A stretch of 64,000 bases of DNA, taken from positions 180,337,956 to 180,401,955 of the forward strand of contig CP136063.1 of assembly GCA_032622095.1 (NCBI GenBank), given 5' to 3'. Position 1 is the first letter of the stretch. Each line of letters opens with the position of its first letter. Both the position numbers and the translations under genes were made by a program. Source of the DNA: Siphonodentalium dalli. Lineage: Eukaryota; Mollusca; Scaphopoda; Gadilida; Siphonodentaliidae. The notes under the pieces are model-generated. The model was not told the DNA's origin. It did not search any database and was given only the letters and a program-made list of their open reading frames with translations. Of the stretch, positions 11,089-22,789 are shown in pieces.

Positions 11089-12443
11089 CTGCGAGGAGAG
11101 ATGAAATAGTCAGATATCGAGCTGAGACAAACGTGAACATAAGACCAAATAACCCGATTGGTTATCGTCATATACATGTATGCAACCCCCGGGTCGATTC
11201 GACATCTCCATCGTGTGATATGTAACCTCGTTTAAACCCTCAGAAAGTCAATCAACAGTCTATATCAACAGACATTATTCACAGCTCCGCCCATTGGACT
11301 AATTGTGTTACACACCTCTGCCATTGTTTGCCAGCATCGGATAAACTCGGCGGCCGGCAGTGTTTGGCATAAATTCGAACGATGTAAACTGACCCGCCAA
11401 TTTGCAAACATGTTTACTTTTTCACTCGAATTCAAGCCAAACATTGCTGGCCAGCCAGAGTCAACCCGATGTTGATCCCGTCGACTGTCGATCGCCGATT
11501 TAATTCGCTGGAGGTTGGCCTTCGCATGCAAAAGTACTGTCTGGCAGACTTCACAGCTTTGATAAAAATCTCTCTTCAAATGAATAAAGCAAATATCTGG
11601 GCAAACAGGCGAGCGTCTCAACGGCCGAAGGATGTGGCGACAGTGGGAGAGTTGGTCAAAATTTTCAATAGTTGGAAATTTCATGCCCGATACAACATCA
11701 GTTGGAAATTTCACATTTCTCGCATATATACCCATGGTTATATATAAACGGACTACGAGCATCTGACCGATATAGTTTTTGGCTTTTAAAGGGACATTAG
11801 CAGTTAGTTTGTTAAGTTTTGATTAACAAATGTCTTTCTTTTATTTAAATAAAGTTTATATGATCCATTTAAGTTTTCGATAGTGTGCAGTGTTAAAACA
11901 AAGCGAAAAATGATGATAAATTACAATTTGTATGTTATTGTCGATATATACACTGGACTGGCTTGTGGAATCGGTGATGGAGTCGGATATCTCTTGGTCA
12001 CGATAACCGAAATAGTAGTAAACAGAGTGCTGGATTGCGGTTTGGTGACCGAGTACATATCATAAGTCAAACTCCAGGCAGAGTTATCTCCCATCGCTCT
12101 GCTGAGATATATCGCAGTGATAACGTAGGGGGCGCTGCGTGGAGTTTGGTCATAAGTCTGACAATCGCTTATAACTGTTGTTGACTTAATCCAACTTTCA
12201 GTCGACGTGATCCAGCTAGCGAAATCAGTTGGGGGCAATATCCCAACCTATTTCACCAGCTGGATTATACGTCGAAGGAAACTGCTTGCTGTAAACCTGT
12301 AAAGAACATGGATTTTACATACAGCAATGACATACAAGTGTGTGTCCATGCACCATAAGAGTAGAATGTCTACACTTTCGTTTTCTCTGTATCTGTAATT
12401 CAAATAAATTCAATTTATTGCATAACTCATCGTGGTATAGTGT
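11089..12443. other. Intron 2, first part: repeat fragments
   Basis: Fragments of the dispersed TTCCAACTGATG family lie near 11640-11725 (ttttcaatagttggaaatttcatgcc and a near-duplicate). A short inverted repeat lies at 12058-12160, with arms ataagtcaaactcca and tggagtttggtcataag around agttatctccc. This motif also occurs in the inverted-repeat element at 18.4-18.9 kb and is common in molluscan repeats. A 165-residue open frame on the minus strand (11265-11762) covers part of the repeat and shows no known domain. Confidence 0.5.
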
Positions 12444-12687
12444 CACACAGAGTTGTCACAATTAAATGGAATTCAAATAATCTAAAAAGGATATTGCATG
12501 GCGCATGCGTTGTATTCATTTAGAAATATAGGTTTAGAGTATTTTAACATATAGTATATGCACATGTACGTGTGTATGTATATGTATATAATTTGAATAT
12601 ATATATATACGTTTACTTGTTACAAAATTAGCATACACCGCTGTCAATATTAATCAATGGGTAAGAACTCTATTGTGAACTATTATT
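12444..12687. repeat. 244-bp direct repeat, copy 1 (3' side of the LINE)
   Basis: The sequence from cacacagagttgtcac to gtgaactattatt is repeated, apparently without a mismatch, at 18213-18456. The two copies flank the LINE exactly: the LINE's TAA-type tail begins where this copy ends. The simplest reading is an unusually long target-site duplication. Confidence 0.88.
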
Positions 12688-12852
12688 ATTATTATTATAT
12701 CTTTATTTCCTCCAGCTATTGAAGATTTTACAAAGAATATAACATTGTTATTCACAACATAATGAATAGATATCATTATTAAATTTTATAGAAACAACAC
12801 AAATAAATATGATAAGCAAGACGTATTTACATTTCTACAATGGTGGATATAC

Positions 12853-12856
12853 TGAC

Positions 12857-12890
<34 letters not shown>

Positions 12891-13213
12891 GGGATGATGT
12901 TGAGAACGACGACGTTGATCGATGATGACGATGTTAATGTTGAACATGAGGAAGAAGATGACTATATTGATGATGATGATGATAATGATAATGATGATGA
13001 TGACGATGATGATGATGTACATGATGATGAAGATGATGTTGAAGATGAGGAAATTAGATTATGACGATGACGTCAATGATTACGGTGGCGATGACGACGA
13101 TGAAGATTATGATGATGACATGGACGACGGCGATGATGATGACGATGATTATGTCGATGGTGGTGACGACGATGATGTTAATGATGATGATGATGATGAT
13201 GATGATGATGGGC
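12853..13213. repeat. Imperfect GAT trinucleotide array in the LINE 3' UTR
   Basis: Long runs of gatgatgat broken by gacgac, aatgat and similar variants. The array lies between the ORF2 stop (13239) and the LINE 3' tail. Translated frames give poly-Asp or poly-His/Ile runs that should not be taken as proteins. Confidence 0.9.
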
Positions 13214-13238
13214 TGACTGATTTGTAATATTCAATGGA

Positions 13239-16200
13239 CTAGGAAATATTTCTCTGCAAGAGTGCATTGTACCACATCCATAATTTGGCAGTAATCGTTA
13301 CCATGAAGTCCAGAAAGACGTCTATATCATCAACTGCTGTACACATATCACCAGTAATATGAGTCAAATGAAGCAAGATCATTTCGTCCATTGAAAGATC
13401 ATCAATCTTGATAAAACATTCTACGCCATAACGATCAATAATATCAAAAAACATATTATTCCGTAGTGATGTCAGGGAACTGCATTCAATGAGAACGTGC
13501 TGTGCTTTATCAAGGTACATTTTATAGCAGTTAGGACACTGGATTAGTGCTTCGTTTAAGTACGTTGTTGCATCGATCACAAGAGCTGTGGTTAGATAGG
13601 AATGTTTATTATGTGAAAATTTTCGACAGAGTCGCCAAAGATCAGATATGTTTAGGTTGTCATGTACAATCCGAAACCGATTGAATGATGGGTCAATTTC
13701 CGTTCTAATTTTCCAATCTGACTCGGTTGTGTTTCGAATATTATTTCTCGTTAGCGCCTTCCACGACTCTTTCGAGAGAAATACGCCAGACCTGATGTAC
13801 TCATAAACTGCATCAGTCAAGTTGTATTTCACGAGTAATGAAAATACTTCGCCAATAAAAGTTGTTGTCGGGTTCTGTGAGTAAACGTAATCAAACAGCC
13901 TAGTTTCAAAGATTGTTTTACAAGCCTTTCCAGGCGTTAGTCGACAAAGGGCTCCAAAGAGTGAAATTTTTCTGGCATCAATACTAACTTGAAGTGGATA
14001 TGTTCCTAGCAGGCCAGTAACGACATCGGTCCTGCATCGGGCAGGTAGGCCCTGAATACGCTTCAAGCAAAATCTGTGAACTCTTTCGAGCTTGATCAAG
14101 TTTGAGGCTGATAAGCCACAGAGAAATTCTGAACCGTAAAGTCCACGAGAAAGTACCACTGATTTATATATTACCATTGAACTCTGAGGTGTTATGCCTC
14201 CTGCGTACAGACCAGCAGTGCTTAACATAAGATATGTCGACCGAATTTTTGAGCTGACACTTTCTGTAAGAGTGTTTGGAAAGTCACTTTTGTGTAATGG
14301 TATGCCCAGGTGCGTGACTGAATCCGTTTTATTAACTGCTATGCCATTTAGCATCCATGTGCGATTGATAGAGGCGTATTTAGATTTCTCATTGAAGATA
14401 ATTACCTGACATTTCTGTTGGTTATACATAAATCGCCATTTTTTACTGTAATTGCCACATATATTACACATTTTTTGTATGCCATATGATGAAAGCGAGA
14501 GGAGAGTCATATCATCTGCCTGTGTGGGAGACGAGCAGTTGATATCTCGCAGCCTGAAACCAAAGTTCGAGTGTTCGAGCTCACTGAGCAAACTGTCTAT
14601 GTAGATGGCGTAGAAAATCGGAGCGAGAGTACTTCCCTGCCTTGTTCCCTGGCTAATAGATATTATACGTGATGTAAGATTTTCGTGACGTAAATTGCAG
14701 CTCACGCCAGTTAAGAATTGGTTGAATAAACGCAAAAGACCACAATTTGCGCCCCGTTCAAAAAGCTTGTATAGAAGGCCGTTGATCCAGACAGTATCAA
14801 AGGCTTTGCGTACATCTAGAAAACATGCGAAAAGACGTGAATTATTTTCCCCTGCATACGAAATGCTTTCCTGAATTATGTATGATGACATAAGACAGCT
14901 TATTTTTTTTTGAAAACCGTGTTGTAAAGGGTGGGTTGTTATCAGGTTAGGGGCGTTTCTCTCCATGCGGTTCAGAACGATTCTTTCAAGTATTTTGTAT
15001 ATGACTGGGAGTAAGGTGATGGCTCGGTAACTGTCGAACTTTGATTTCGATTTGCCCCCTCCCTTGTACAACGACACAATCACACCTAATTTAGCTCTTT
15101 TGGGGATATGTGAAAAACGAAGCATATATGAGAGTAGCTTTGCTAAGTGTATAATTAAGTGATGTCCACCATATATGATGTGTTCGTAACATAATAAATC
15201 TGAGCCGGCAGCTTTGCCTCTTTTCAGTGATTTTAAGACCGTTGTCAGTTCTTCCATGGACACAGGGTATGTCATTATGTCATCGTATGGCCCACGGTCG
15301 CGGTCATTTAAGAGATCAGACACCAGTTCATTAATGCCGTTAAAGAAAGAGTTGTCAAATTCATCGGCCTAAGCGGGGAATATAAAGTTTCATAATAATT
15401 TGCCCATGCATCAGTTATTTCATTGCGTGTTCTAAGCGTGATGTCATCAACCACAAATATGCTTCTATTTGTCTCTTTTCGTTTAGATCTAATTGAATTA
15501 AATTTTCTAAAAAATAGTTCCTGATCCATTTCGGCAGCTTGGTCTAATTTATTATTCTGGTCGGCTATGAATTTCGAATTGCATTTGCGTAATTCTTTTC
15601 GAAATAATCGCTTTGATTCTTTATACAACGAGTAACTTTGGTGCGAGTGCCCTCTAGGCCTTCCCTCTGATAACCATGTGCTGCGATAAGAGCGCATTTC
15701 TCTGTGTAATTGTTTTAATGAAGTATTCCAGTATGGTTTAAGAAAAGGCTTAAATGATTTTTTCGGGATTGTGAATTCAGCTGCAGTTTGAATTGCTGCC
15801 ACTGTTCTATCGTAAACAATGTCAAGCATTTCAGTATCAGACACATTGCAAGCAGGTAAAGTTGCTTCTAGATTAGAATGGTAGCATGTCAGCATGTTAT
15901 TATTAGCCAGAAAGTTTCGCCAGTCCCATGTCTTGCACCGCGTTTCAGTATCTATATTTACTCGATCACACGTAATCTCCATAAGGATTGGCCTGTGGTT
16001 AGAAGTGTTTTCCCCGTGATCATCAAGCACTACTACTCGGCGGACTCTGCGGAATTCATCATTATGTATTAATATATGATCAATGATAGTCCCACATGTT
16101 CCGTCCTCGGGGACAAACGTTGTGAGACGATCTTCACAAAGAATTGAGTTGTTGGCGGACATATATCTACGAGCATTCAGCATATCCCGAAAACATCGGT

Positions 16201-16711
16201 TACGCGAGTCTGTTTTCTCAAGATTTCCGTTGAAATCTCCAATAAAAATGACTTTACCTAAAGATGAATAGGCTATTATTAGATCAGAAACTTTCTCAAG
16301 ATATTCTTTGTAAAATTCGACCGAATAGTTAGTCGATGGCAGATAGACTTGGAAAATATAAAGATAGTTGTGTTCTGAGAGCTGGATTTGGATTCCAATT
16401 ATTCGATCATCATTGTACTCTACAGTAGATATTACGCTATCGTAGCGTTTGTGCCAAAAAAGAGAGACGCCACCTTTGTACCTGCCACGCTGTAAAGGTA
16501 TTCGATGTGAGAAATCGCAAACAGCGAAATATGAATAATGTTTGCTGATAGCCTCAAGAAATGAGGCATTGTGTTCCGGTAACCAATGTTCACTAATTCC
16601 GAAAATGTCTATCGACTCGTCCGATAACAACCGACTGAGGTAACTACTGCTCCCTATTATACCTGTGGCATTCCATGTGCCTATTTTCAAAGAGCATCTT
16701 GTGGAAGACAT
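13239..16711 (-). pseudogene. LINE ORF2: endonuclease and reverse transcriptase, one frameshift
   Basis: The first ATG is at 16711. The endonuclease part (to about 15360) reads LKIGTWNATG, GISEHWLPEHN, FIGDFNGN and SNHRPILMEI, the ordered catalytic blocks of APE-type LINE nucleases. Near 15360 the frame changes: the text following SPL continues as ADEFDNSFFNG only in another frame, equivalent to one lost base (or two gained). The RT part then runs open for nearly 700 codons: SYRAITLLPVIYKILER, FLDVRKAFDTVW, GTRQGSTLAPIFYAIYID and TQADDMTLLS. The last is the catalytic box, with Gln where many families have Tyr. A C-terminal CPNC...H...C knuckle precedes the stop. Apart from the frameshift no stop interrupts it. 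The product would copy LINE RNA at nicked target DNA in the nucleus. Confidence 0.9.
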
Positions 16712-16840
16712 TGTTAACAATAATTATTGTTATTTATAATGACAGTGAGTTATAAATATGATATTGATCTGAATAAATTAATATGTCTTGTATGTATTGA
16801 TTTCTATGAGCTTAAATTAAAGTAGATTAATAATCTAGAG

Positions 16841-18212
16841 TTATTCTTCTTGTTCGGCAAAACCGCCACTCACATTTATACTATTTATATCAACACTGTC
16901 TCTGCTGTGGTATGAAGATCGCCTGTGATGCGTGTAGTCATCATGTCGATGTGAGTGCCAATGTGGTCTTCTATATGAGTCATTCTTTTCGAAATTTTGT
17001 TGAGACAGCCAATATCGACAGAATGCATTACCATGCCAGAAATAGTTCTCGAATACCACAGACACATCATCGCGATGCACATTGATTCTTGCTGATACGA
17101 ATTTCGAGTTATTTCGGCTTCTCATTATCCTTACAATGGAGAAGCGAACACCAAAGTGATCCAAGTGATTCGCCAAGTCTTCATTTGTTGTGTCAGCTGG
17201 AAGATTACCGACAAACACGCGTTTTGTTTTTATCGGACCGTTGTTTCTGTGTCGTCTCTCTCCATGACTGTTGTTTGGAACCGAGGAACTATGAGTTGGT
17301 GTTCTACTCGTATTTATGTGGTCGAGATTGGTAGTGTTGTTGTTGTTGTTCATGTTGTTACGACTTGTGTCGACTGTACTTCCAGTAGTAACATTCCCTG
17401 GTCCAATTACTTGTAGGAAGAATCTCTTCAGTGCACTTCTGCCTGCCATATTAAAATGAATTCCTTTGCGGTCTTTCGCTTTGCTCTTATACAGCTCGTC
17501 CCTGATTCCATTCGCGGATGCAAAAACTTCAGACGTATCCACAAATTCAAAATTTGCATTTCGATCACACAAGGAAGAGATAACGTCGTTCACAGCATAA
17601 ACTGCAGAGTTGTGGTCATCAGTTTCAGGATCATGATCATTTCCTTTTCTCTGTGGCACACTGCATAGAACAATCTTGGCATTTGGCAGCAGCGTGTTAA
17701 TTTTAGTAACAGATTCTGTAATGTTCAAGACAACGGGTGTGACATTATACCTGTGTTTTGTTATATCGTTGGTACCGAGGTGAATGACGACAGAGGTCAC
17801 ATTGCCCAGCGCATTCCCTACTACAGGATCTCTCGCTATTGACTCCAAAAGAACAGATATGTCACCGTAACTGGCTCCGCTCACAGAATAGTTTTTAACA
17901 TTGGGTTTTTCAAGGTAAATTCCAGCACAGTTACTTGCGCCCAATATAACAGTGTCAACAGTCTCATGAACTGGTGGAGAGATGTCACCAGATAGGTTAG
18001 ATTTGGAATCAGAATATGCATCTTCATTAGTGTTGGAACATGGTGCATGGTGTGAAGAAGGTGAAAAGACCATAGATGGGTCCGACGATATTGACATATT
18101 CTGGAAGTAAGCTGGCGATTTTATTTCTCGTATAACATTGTAAGCGAACTTGTTCAATTCACCGAACATATGAGCAGAGAAGGTATTCAGGTCGCTTGTC
18201 CAAGCTTCGCGA
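16841..18212 (-). CDS. LINE ORF1: SGNH esterase domain plus RRM-like domain (5'-truncated)
   Basis: The open frame has about 456 codons and loses its true start, because the element is truncated: codons before about residue 3 are flanking DNA. The first internal ATG is around residue 17. An SGNH/GDSL hydrolase fold lies at about residues 88-272: VILGASNCAG (Ser block), SVSGASYGD (Gly block), VVIHLGTNDI (Asn block) and KGIHFNMAGR (His block). The usual Asp two or three residues before the His is Lys/Gly here, with an Asp (KAKDRKG) slightly further away, so activity is uncertain. After an Asn-rich linker an RRM-like domain follows (about 332-405): RVFVGNLPADTT and KFVSARINV, ending in NYFWHGNAFCRYW. 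The tail is rich in His, Arg and Ser. Esterase-bearing ORF1 proteins are known in CR1-like LINEs; they are RNA-binding chaperone partners of ORF2. Confidence 0.85.
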
Positions 18213-18456
18213 CACACAGAGTTGTCACAATTAAATGGAATTCAAATAATCTAAAAAGGATATTGCATGGCGCATGCGTTGTATTCATTTAGAAATATAG
18301 GTTTAGAGTATTTTAACATATAGTATATGCACATGTACGTGTGTATGTATATGTATATAATTTGAATATATATATATACGTTTACTTGTTACAAAATTAG
18401 CATACACCGCTGTCAATATTAATCAATGGGTAAGAACTCTATTGTGAACTATTATT
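18213..18456. repeat. 244-bp direct repeat, copy 2 (5' side of the LINE)
   Basis: Read base by base, it appears identical to 12444-12687. Just outside the match the two copies differ (t versus a on the left, a versus t on the right). This copy is continuous with the rest of the inverted-repeat element at 18379-18935, so it marks the original insertion site. Confidence 0.88.
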
Positions 18457-18935
18457 TGTCAACAGAGAACAAATATTTGATAAATGTTCGTTTGGAAATC
18501 AACAGTCGTCACTAGATGGCGTTTAATGTAATATAGCGGGATATAACTCTATAAATTATGAATAAGCTCTCACAGCGTCGAGAGTTGCAACCCCCCAACT
18601 GTTTTAGATCTTCCGCCGCCAGGTACATTTCTTTTAATAATTCTCAAATGTACCGTCCAAACTAATTGTGTATATGTATTTTAGTTTTGCGTAACATAAT
18701 GTTACCACCAGTGTGCAACTGTCGACGCTGTTAGAGCTTGTTCATAACTGACAGAGTTATCTCCCACCAGATTACATTAAACGCCATCTAACGACGTCTA
18801 TTGATTTTCGAAGGAACATTATCAAATATTGTTTCTCCATTGACAAATAATATTTTACAATAAAGTTCTTCCCCATTGATTAATATTGACATCGGTGTCT
18901 GTTAATTGTTGACAAGAAGTATACGTCTATATTTT
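18379..18935. mobile_element. Inverted-repeat element that received the LINE
   Basis: The left arm (18379 to about 18600) is mirrored by the right arm (about 18715-18935): gatggcgtttaatgtaat pairs with attacattaaacgccatc, caatattaatcaatggg with the matching right-hand text, and agctctcacagcgtcga with tcgacgctgttagagct. The arms are about 210 bp and roughly four-fifths identical by eye. The right arm carries agagttatctccc, a motif frequent in molluscan repeats. No coding frame is present. Confidence 0.8.
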
Positions 18936-19472
18936 TGAAAAATATTAAAATTACTTCTGTTAAGTTGGAATTTACTTATTGGCTATATAAAGTAAGCTGT
19001 CACTGTAAAAAATACTACATGCGCACGCCACATACATGCTCATGCACAATACATTGAATGGTGAAGTAATTCTCACTGTCAACGCAAATCCTGTCCAAAT
19101 AGCTGTCATCTGAAATAGAAGAGAATAATTCTGGTAAACCAGTCCTGCTGTAGTTCTATGATGTTGGTGAGTAATGTTGATTTGTTTAGCTTGTTGGTTG
19201 AGCAAAGTAATGTTATTTAAAAATAAAAAATAAAATTGTCATTTTGAAAATAGAGGTGTCTGAGTAATATTATTATGACACTGTCCAATAATTATGAAAT
19301 GTGTTTTATTACACGGCTCCATGTCACTGAAGCGGATGTGTCGATCAATTAGATCTTAATTCGGTCTCGAGTTTGGTGTAAACATATTTTATTTCCAATT
19401 TTAAACATATATTACACAAAACTGATACAACAAAGCACCAGACTAACACAAATGAAATGACTGAAACGGGGA
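18936..19472. other. Intron sequence, nothing recognised
   Basis: AT-rich spacer between two inverted-repeat elements. No exon or structured repeat was recognised. Confidence 0.4.
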
Positions 19473-19476
19473 TTAA

Positions 19477-21142
19477 AGGTACTAAATCCGATTCGATGGT
19501 CTTCATATCATCATATTCCAACAACATCAACATTTTTTGAAATGCCGCTTCAGTTATCACAATCGATTAATGACCAAAATAATGCTAACCACAGTAAACT
19601 ATAGTACAAAATTGCCCAAAACCTGTTATTTATCAACATTTTGTTCAACGAAATTTTGCCGGTTTATCAAATATCTGACACAAAAAAGCCACTTGATTTT
19701 AGAGTTATCCATCTTCATCCGCAATTTGGTCCGAGACCGTCTTCTTGTCGACTTTTAATGGGCCACTATATATTATTGCTGGTGATAAAATAATAGATTT
19801 CAAAAATCGATATCTCACCACTTTGATCTTTGATTTGTGGGTTCCTCGACTTGAATCAAATATTTGTTACCCCTGGAGCCAAGGAAATAGTAATTTGCGA
19901 GCGTTAATTCGGATTATGCATCTTTAAACCTTCGCTATGTCCTATCTTAAGTTTACACGAGTCTCGCGTTTATTAACGCCGTCGTGGCTGTTAGTGGTCT
20001 CAACTCGTATCTAGCAATGTTCGCTTGTGTCACGTCCCGGCCCAGTCCATGTGACCAAAATATGGATCGGACGTTTCGATTGGGATGTATGTATTATCTT
20101 ACCGTTGGTATGTGACTCACCCACGGTGATAGCTACAGTAGCACATAAAGTTTTAAGTTAGGAGTTCTCTATCTAAACATTAAATCCCAATTAGTCGATA
20201 AATACGCGAATCACTTTTCTACGGATTTTATTTATCGCGGAAAAACTTATTCAAGTCATATTTGTCATTTAGAAAAGCCGTCTCTTTATTCGGCACCAAA
20301 CAATGAAGAGGGTTCTTTGATAGTTTATTCCCGATATGATGTGAATAAAGAGAGTTTTCTCATTTATGTGCGAATAATTGAAAACAGCTAGAACATTCCA
20401 GAGGCCCCGGAGGAAAATTACTAAAATTCCAACATAGACTATACCAGTGACATGTAAAGGTTCCAATGATCGATTCTGGCTAAAACCACACCAACTATCA
20501 AAACCTTGCAAATTCTAAAAATCGACAATTGCAGCCAAAATATCCCCCGGGTGTGTCTTATTGGCAACAAAATTCCATTTCATTTGACATATAACTCGGC
20601 AAAATCGAAAGAAGCGAAGTCGAGAGATGATATCGGAATCTACCGAATTCTGCCGAACATATCGACTAGTCATTCTCCCTGTCCGCCGAGAGCCCTTTTA
20701 CCCAGTTATAAAATCAATATTTTCGAGCAATAAATTTTCGCGAACGTGTACTTAAACGCGATGTCATAACCTATAAATGCTCACATATAATTCTACAAGT
20801 CATTCCGAAGCCACCAATGCCTCTTTTATTTCTTCACCACCGATACTTTTAGGTGGCCCACTAAAAAGTCGACGAGAAGATGGTCTCTGACCAAATTGCG
20901 GATGAAGATGGATAACTCTAAACAAGTGTTTTTTTAATCAGATATTTGACAAACCGGCAAAACTTCGTTGAACAAAATGTTGACAAATAACAGGTTTTGT
21001 ACAATTTTATTCTATAGTTGACTGTGGTTAGCATTATTTTTGGGCAATTAATCGATTGTGATAACTGAAGCGGCATTTCCAAAAAAAAAAATTGTTGTTG
21101 GGATCTGATGATATGAGGACCATCGAATCGGATTGAGTACCT
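19477..21142. mobile_element. 1.67-kb TTAA-flanked TIR element (AGGTACTMAATCCGAT family)
   Basis: The ends are inverted copies: AGGTACTAAATCCGATTCG at the left and its complement (cggattgagtacct, one substitution) at the right. TTAA lies outside both ends (19473-19476, 21143-21146). The inverted repeats extend about 290 bp inwards: gccgcttcagttatcacaat is mirrored by attgtgataactgaagcggc, and gtcgacttttaatgggccac is mirrored near 20850-20870. The interior has no transposase frame. A second, shorter member lies at 38851-39335. TTAA duplication implies mobilisation by a piggyBac-type transposase encoded elsewhere. Confidence 0.88.
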
Positions 21143-21146
21143 TTAA

Positions 21147-21879
21147 GTATAGATGATAGATGATTTGTGAGGGTCAAAGACACGCATGTCCGATCAAGCT
21201 CGGATGTTTTTTTTAGATAGACTTGTATTCGCAGTGAGTATACATAAAAGTCAGTACATGTCTATATAACAAGCCAGTACATGTCTATATAGATAAAATT
21301 TGGTCCTTATTTTTTATTATAATAAACACTGTTGTAGCTGCATTTCCGATGAGGGTCCAATTAGTCCAATACAATACCAGCAGATGTTTCAGCTAAGGGT
21401 GCATTTACACTGATATATAACTGTATACAGATCTGTATGAAGTCACGTGTCGCGCATTACTGTGATCACAATATGATTACTAATAGTGAACGCGCGCTTA
21501 TATCAGTACTCTGGTAATTGACAATTCACTACGAGTCGGTTCAGTTTAGGCCAGACATAAAAATGGATAAAATATCAGCAGGCAACAGCGATTTGGTATG
21601 TGCCGCATGTATTTAAAGTGTATCCTTATACCACTTGATAAAGGTTCGAAGAGAGAATGAAAATAGCATAGGAATACACAACAAACAACCGTGTGCACAA
21701 ATAGAGAGGCTAGAGAGCACCCATATAGTTTTAGACGGCGATTCCACCAATATTTAGGATTTCAGGTGATCATCTATATATCTATAGGTCTCCTGTTTGA
21801 CACCATCTGGGCGGTGGCCACTTTGGATCTGTATGGAATGGGTATCCACCCTACAACACCCTTTATTTGACCAAATGTA
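21147..21879. other. Intron sequence with a small repeat fragment
   Basis: The phrase tgggcggtggccactttggat...ccctacaacaccctttatttgacc near 21800-21875 is a fragment of the repeat found in tandem at 37.2-37.5 kb. Nothing else was recognised. Confidence 0.4.
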
Positions 21880-22215
21880 GTAAACATTCCAACTGATGAC
21901 AATTCCAAAGGCAATGTTGACCAAATGTAGGATAATATTTTTTTCTTAAATTAACTAGCAGTTTTTGACTGGCCACGGGGAGGGACCAGGACACAATCTT
22001 TCCAAGTGTTGGGAATTTCCAACCTGACACCCGCCCACATAAGGTTGGAAAACTTTCAGCTGATGGCCATTCCAGCCCAATATTTTGATAAAAAGTAGGA
22101 AATTAAGCAAATATTGGTCTGAAAACGATACCCCCACCAATATAATGTTTGAAAATCAAACTAATGTTGTGCCAGGTATGAAATTTTCAACTGTTGAAAT
22201 TTTTGACCAAAGTTG
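21880..22215. repeat. Dispersed TTCCAACTGATG-family repeat
   Basis: It contains attccaactgatgacaattcc, agcagtttttgactggccacg, aatttccaacctgacaccc, ttccagcccaatattttgataaaaagtagg and tgccaggtatgaaattttcaactgttg. The same ordered set recurs at 40240-40640, showing a common element about 350 bp long. Confidence 0.65.
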
Positions 22216-22614
22216 CCACGTCCCTGTCCGTGTTCAATATTCGAAATACACGGGTTTAAATGGCAATGCACGCTAAAACACATTCGCCAAGACCGATTAA
22301 CAATTAATCAAAACAGATTTGCCTGTCACAATGCTTCGGCGTTGACCGTGGCGTATAGCGGACACGATTTTTGCTCACACGAACTAATACCGTTTTCTTT
22401 CTGTGTGCATTTCTATATCAACCCGTTTACACTAGTCTGCATGTAGATCTGTGTACATTTCTATAGCAATGTAAATGCACCCTAAGTCGTTAATCAATGT
22501 TTATACGCAGCAGTCAGCATTCGGCAATAACTCGCGATATTAGTACGATTTATGTATCTAATCTGGCCCAACATGTGCAGGAAACGTTTAAACCATCAAC
22601 GCTAAATCAATAGA

Positions 22615-22690
22615 AGGAAACCATAGTCAGAAATGCTATAACGCCCTCAAGACCATATTATTAGGCACATAAATAATATAAAATATATTT
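22615..22690. repeat. Segment shared with the 5' flank of the MULE pseudogene
   Basis: The phrase gaaaccatagtcagaaatg followed by taacgcc, caagaccatatta and aataatataaaatat is repeated at about 62935-63010, upstream of the MULE transposase remnant. It could be a terminal region of that transposon family left on its own. Confidence 0.45.
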
Positions 22691-22789
22691 GTTTCATGAA
22701 TGCACCACCTCTTAATTCCACTAAAAAAAAACTAATCTGATAAATTATTACGACAACTACGGGTAATCACTGAAGGTTTCTCATTTGCC

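Larger units (their letters stand above)
12688..18212 (-). mobile_element. Young, 5'-truncated LINE (CR1-like), minus strand
   Basis: A 5.5-kb non-LTR retrotransposon with ORF1 (SGNH esterase plus RRM-like domain), a 129-nt spacer and ORF2 (APE endonuclease, reverse transcriptase, zinc knuckle). The 3' region holds a long ATC trinucleotide array, an AATAAA signal (GGAAATAAAGATA) and a tail of TAA repeats that stops at the flanking repeat. The 5' end is inside ORF1: the 244-bp flanking repeat begins where the first ORF1 codons are, so promoter, 5' UTR and the ORF1 N-terminus are missing. ORF2 has one frameshift. It lies in intron 2 of the receptor gene in the same orientation as the gene, inside the left arm of an older inverted-repeat element. 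Identical flanks and nearly intact ORFs indicate recent insertion. Confidence 0.88.

Noticed and set aside
11265-11762. 165-codon open frame on the minus strand within intron 2
   Set aside because: Part of it is the dispersed TTCCAACTGATG repeat, and no known domain or matching splice phase was found.
12786-13227. Poly-Asp, poly-Met and poly-His frames
   Set aside because: They are by-products of the GAT trinucleotide array in the LINE 3' UTR.
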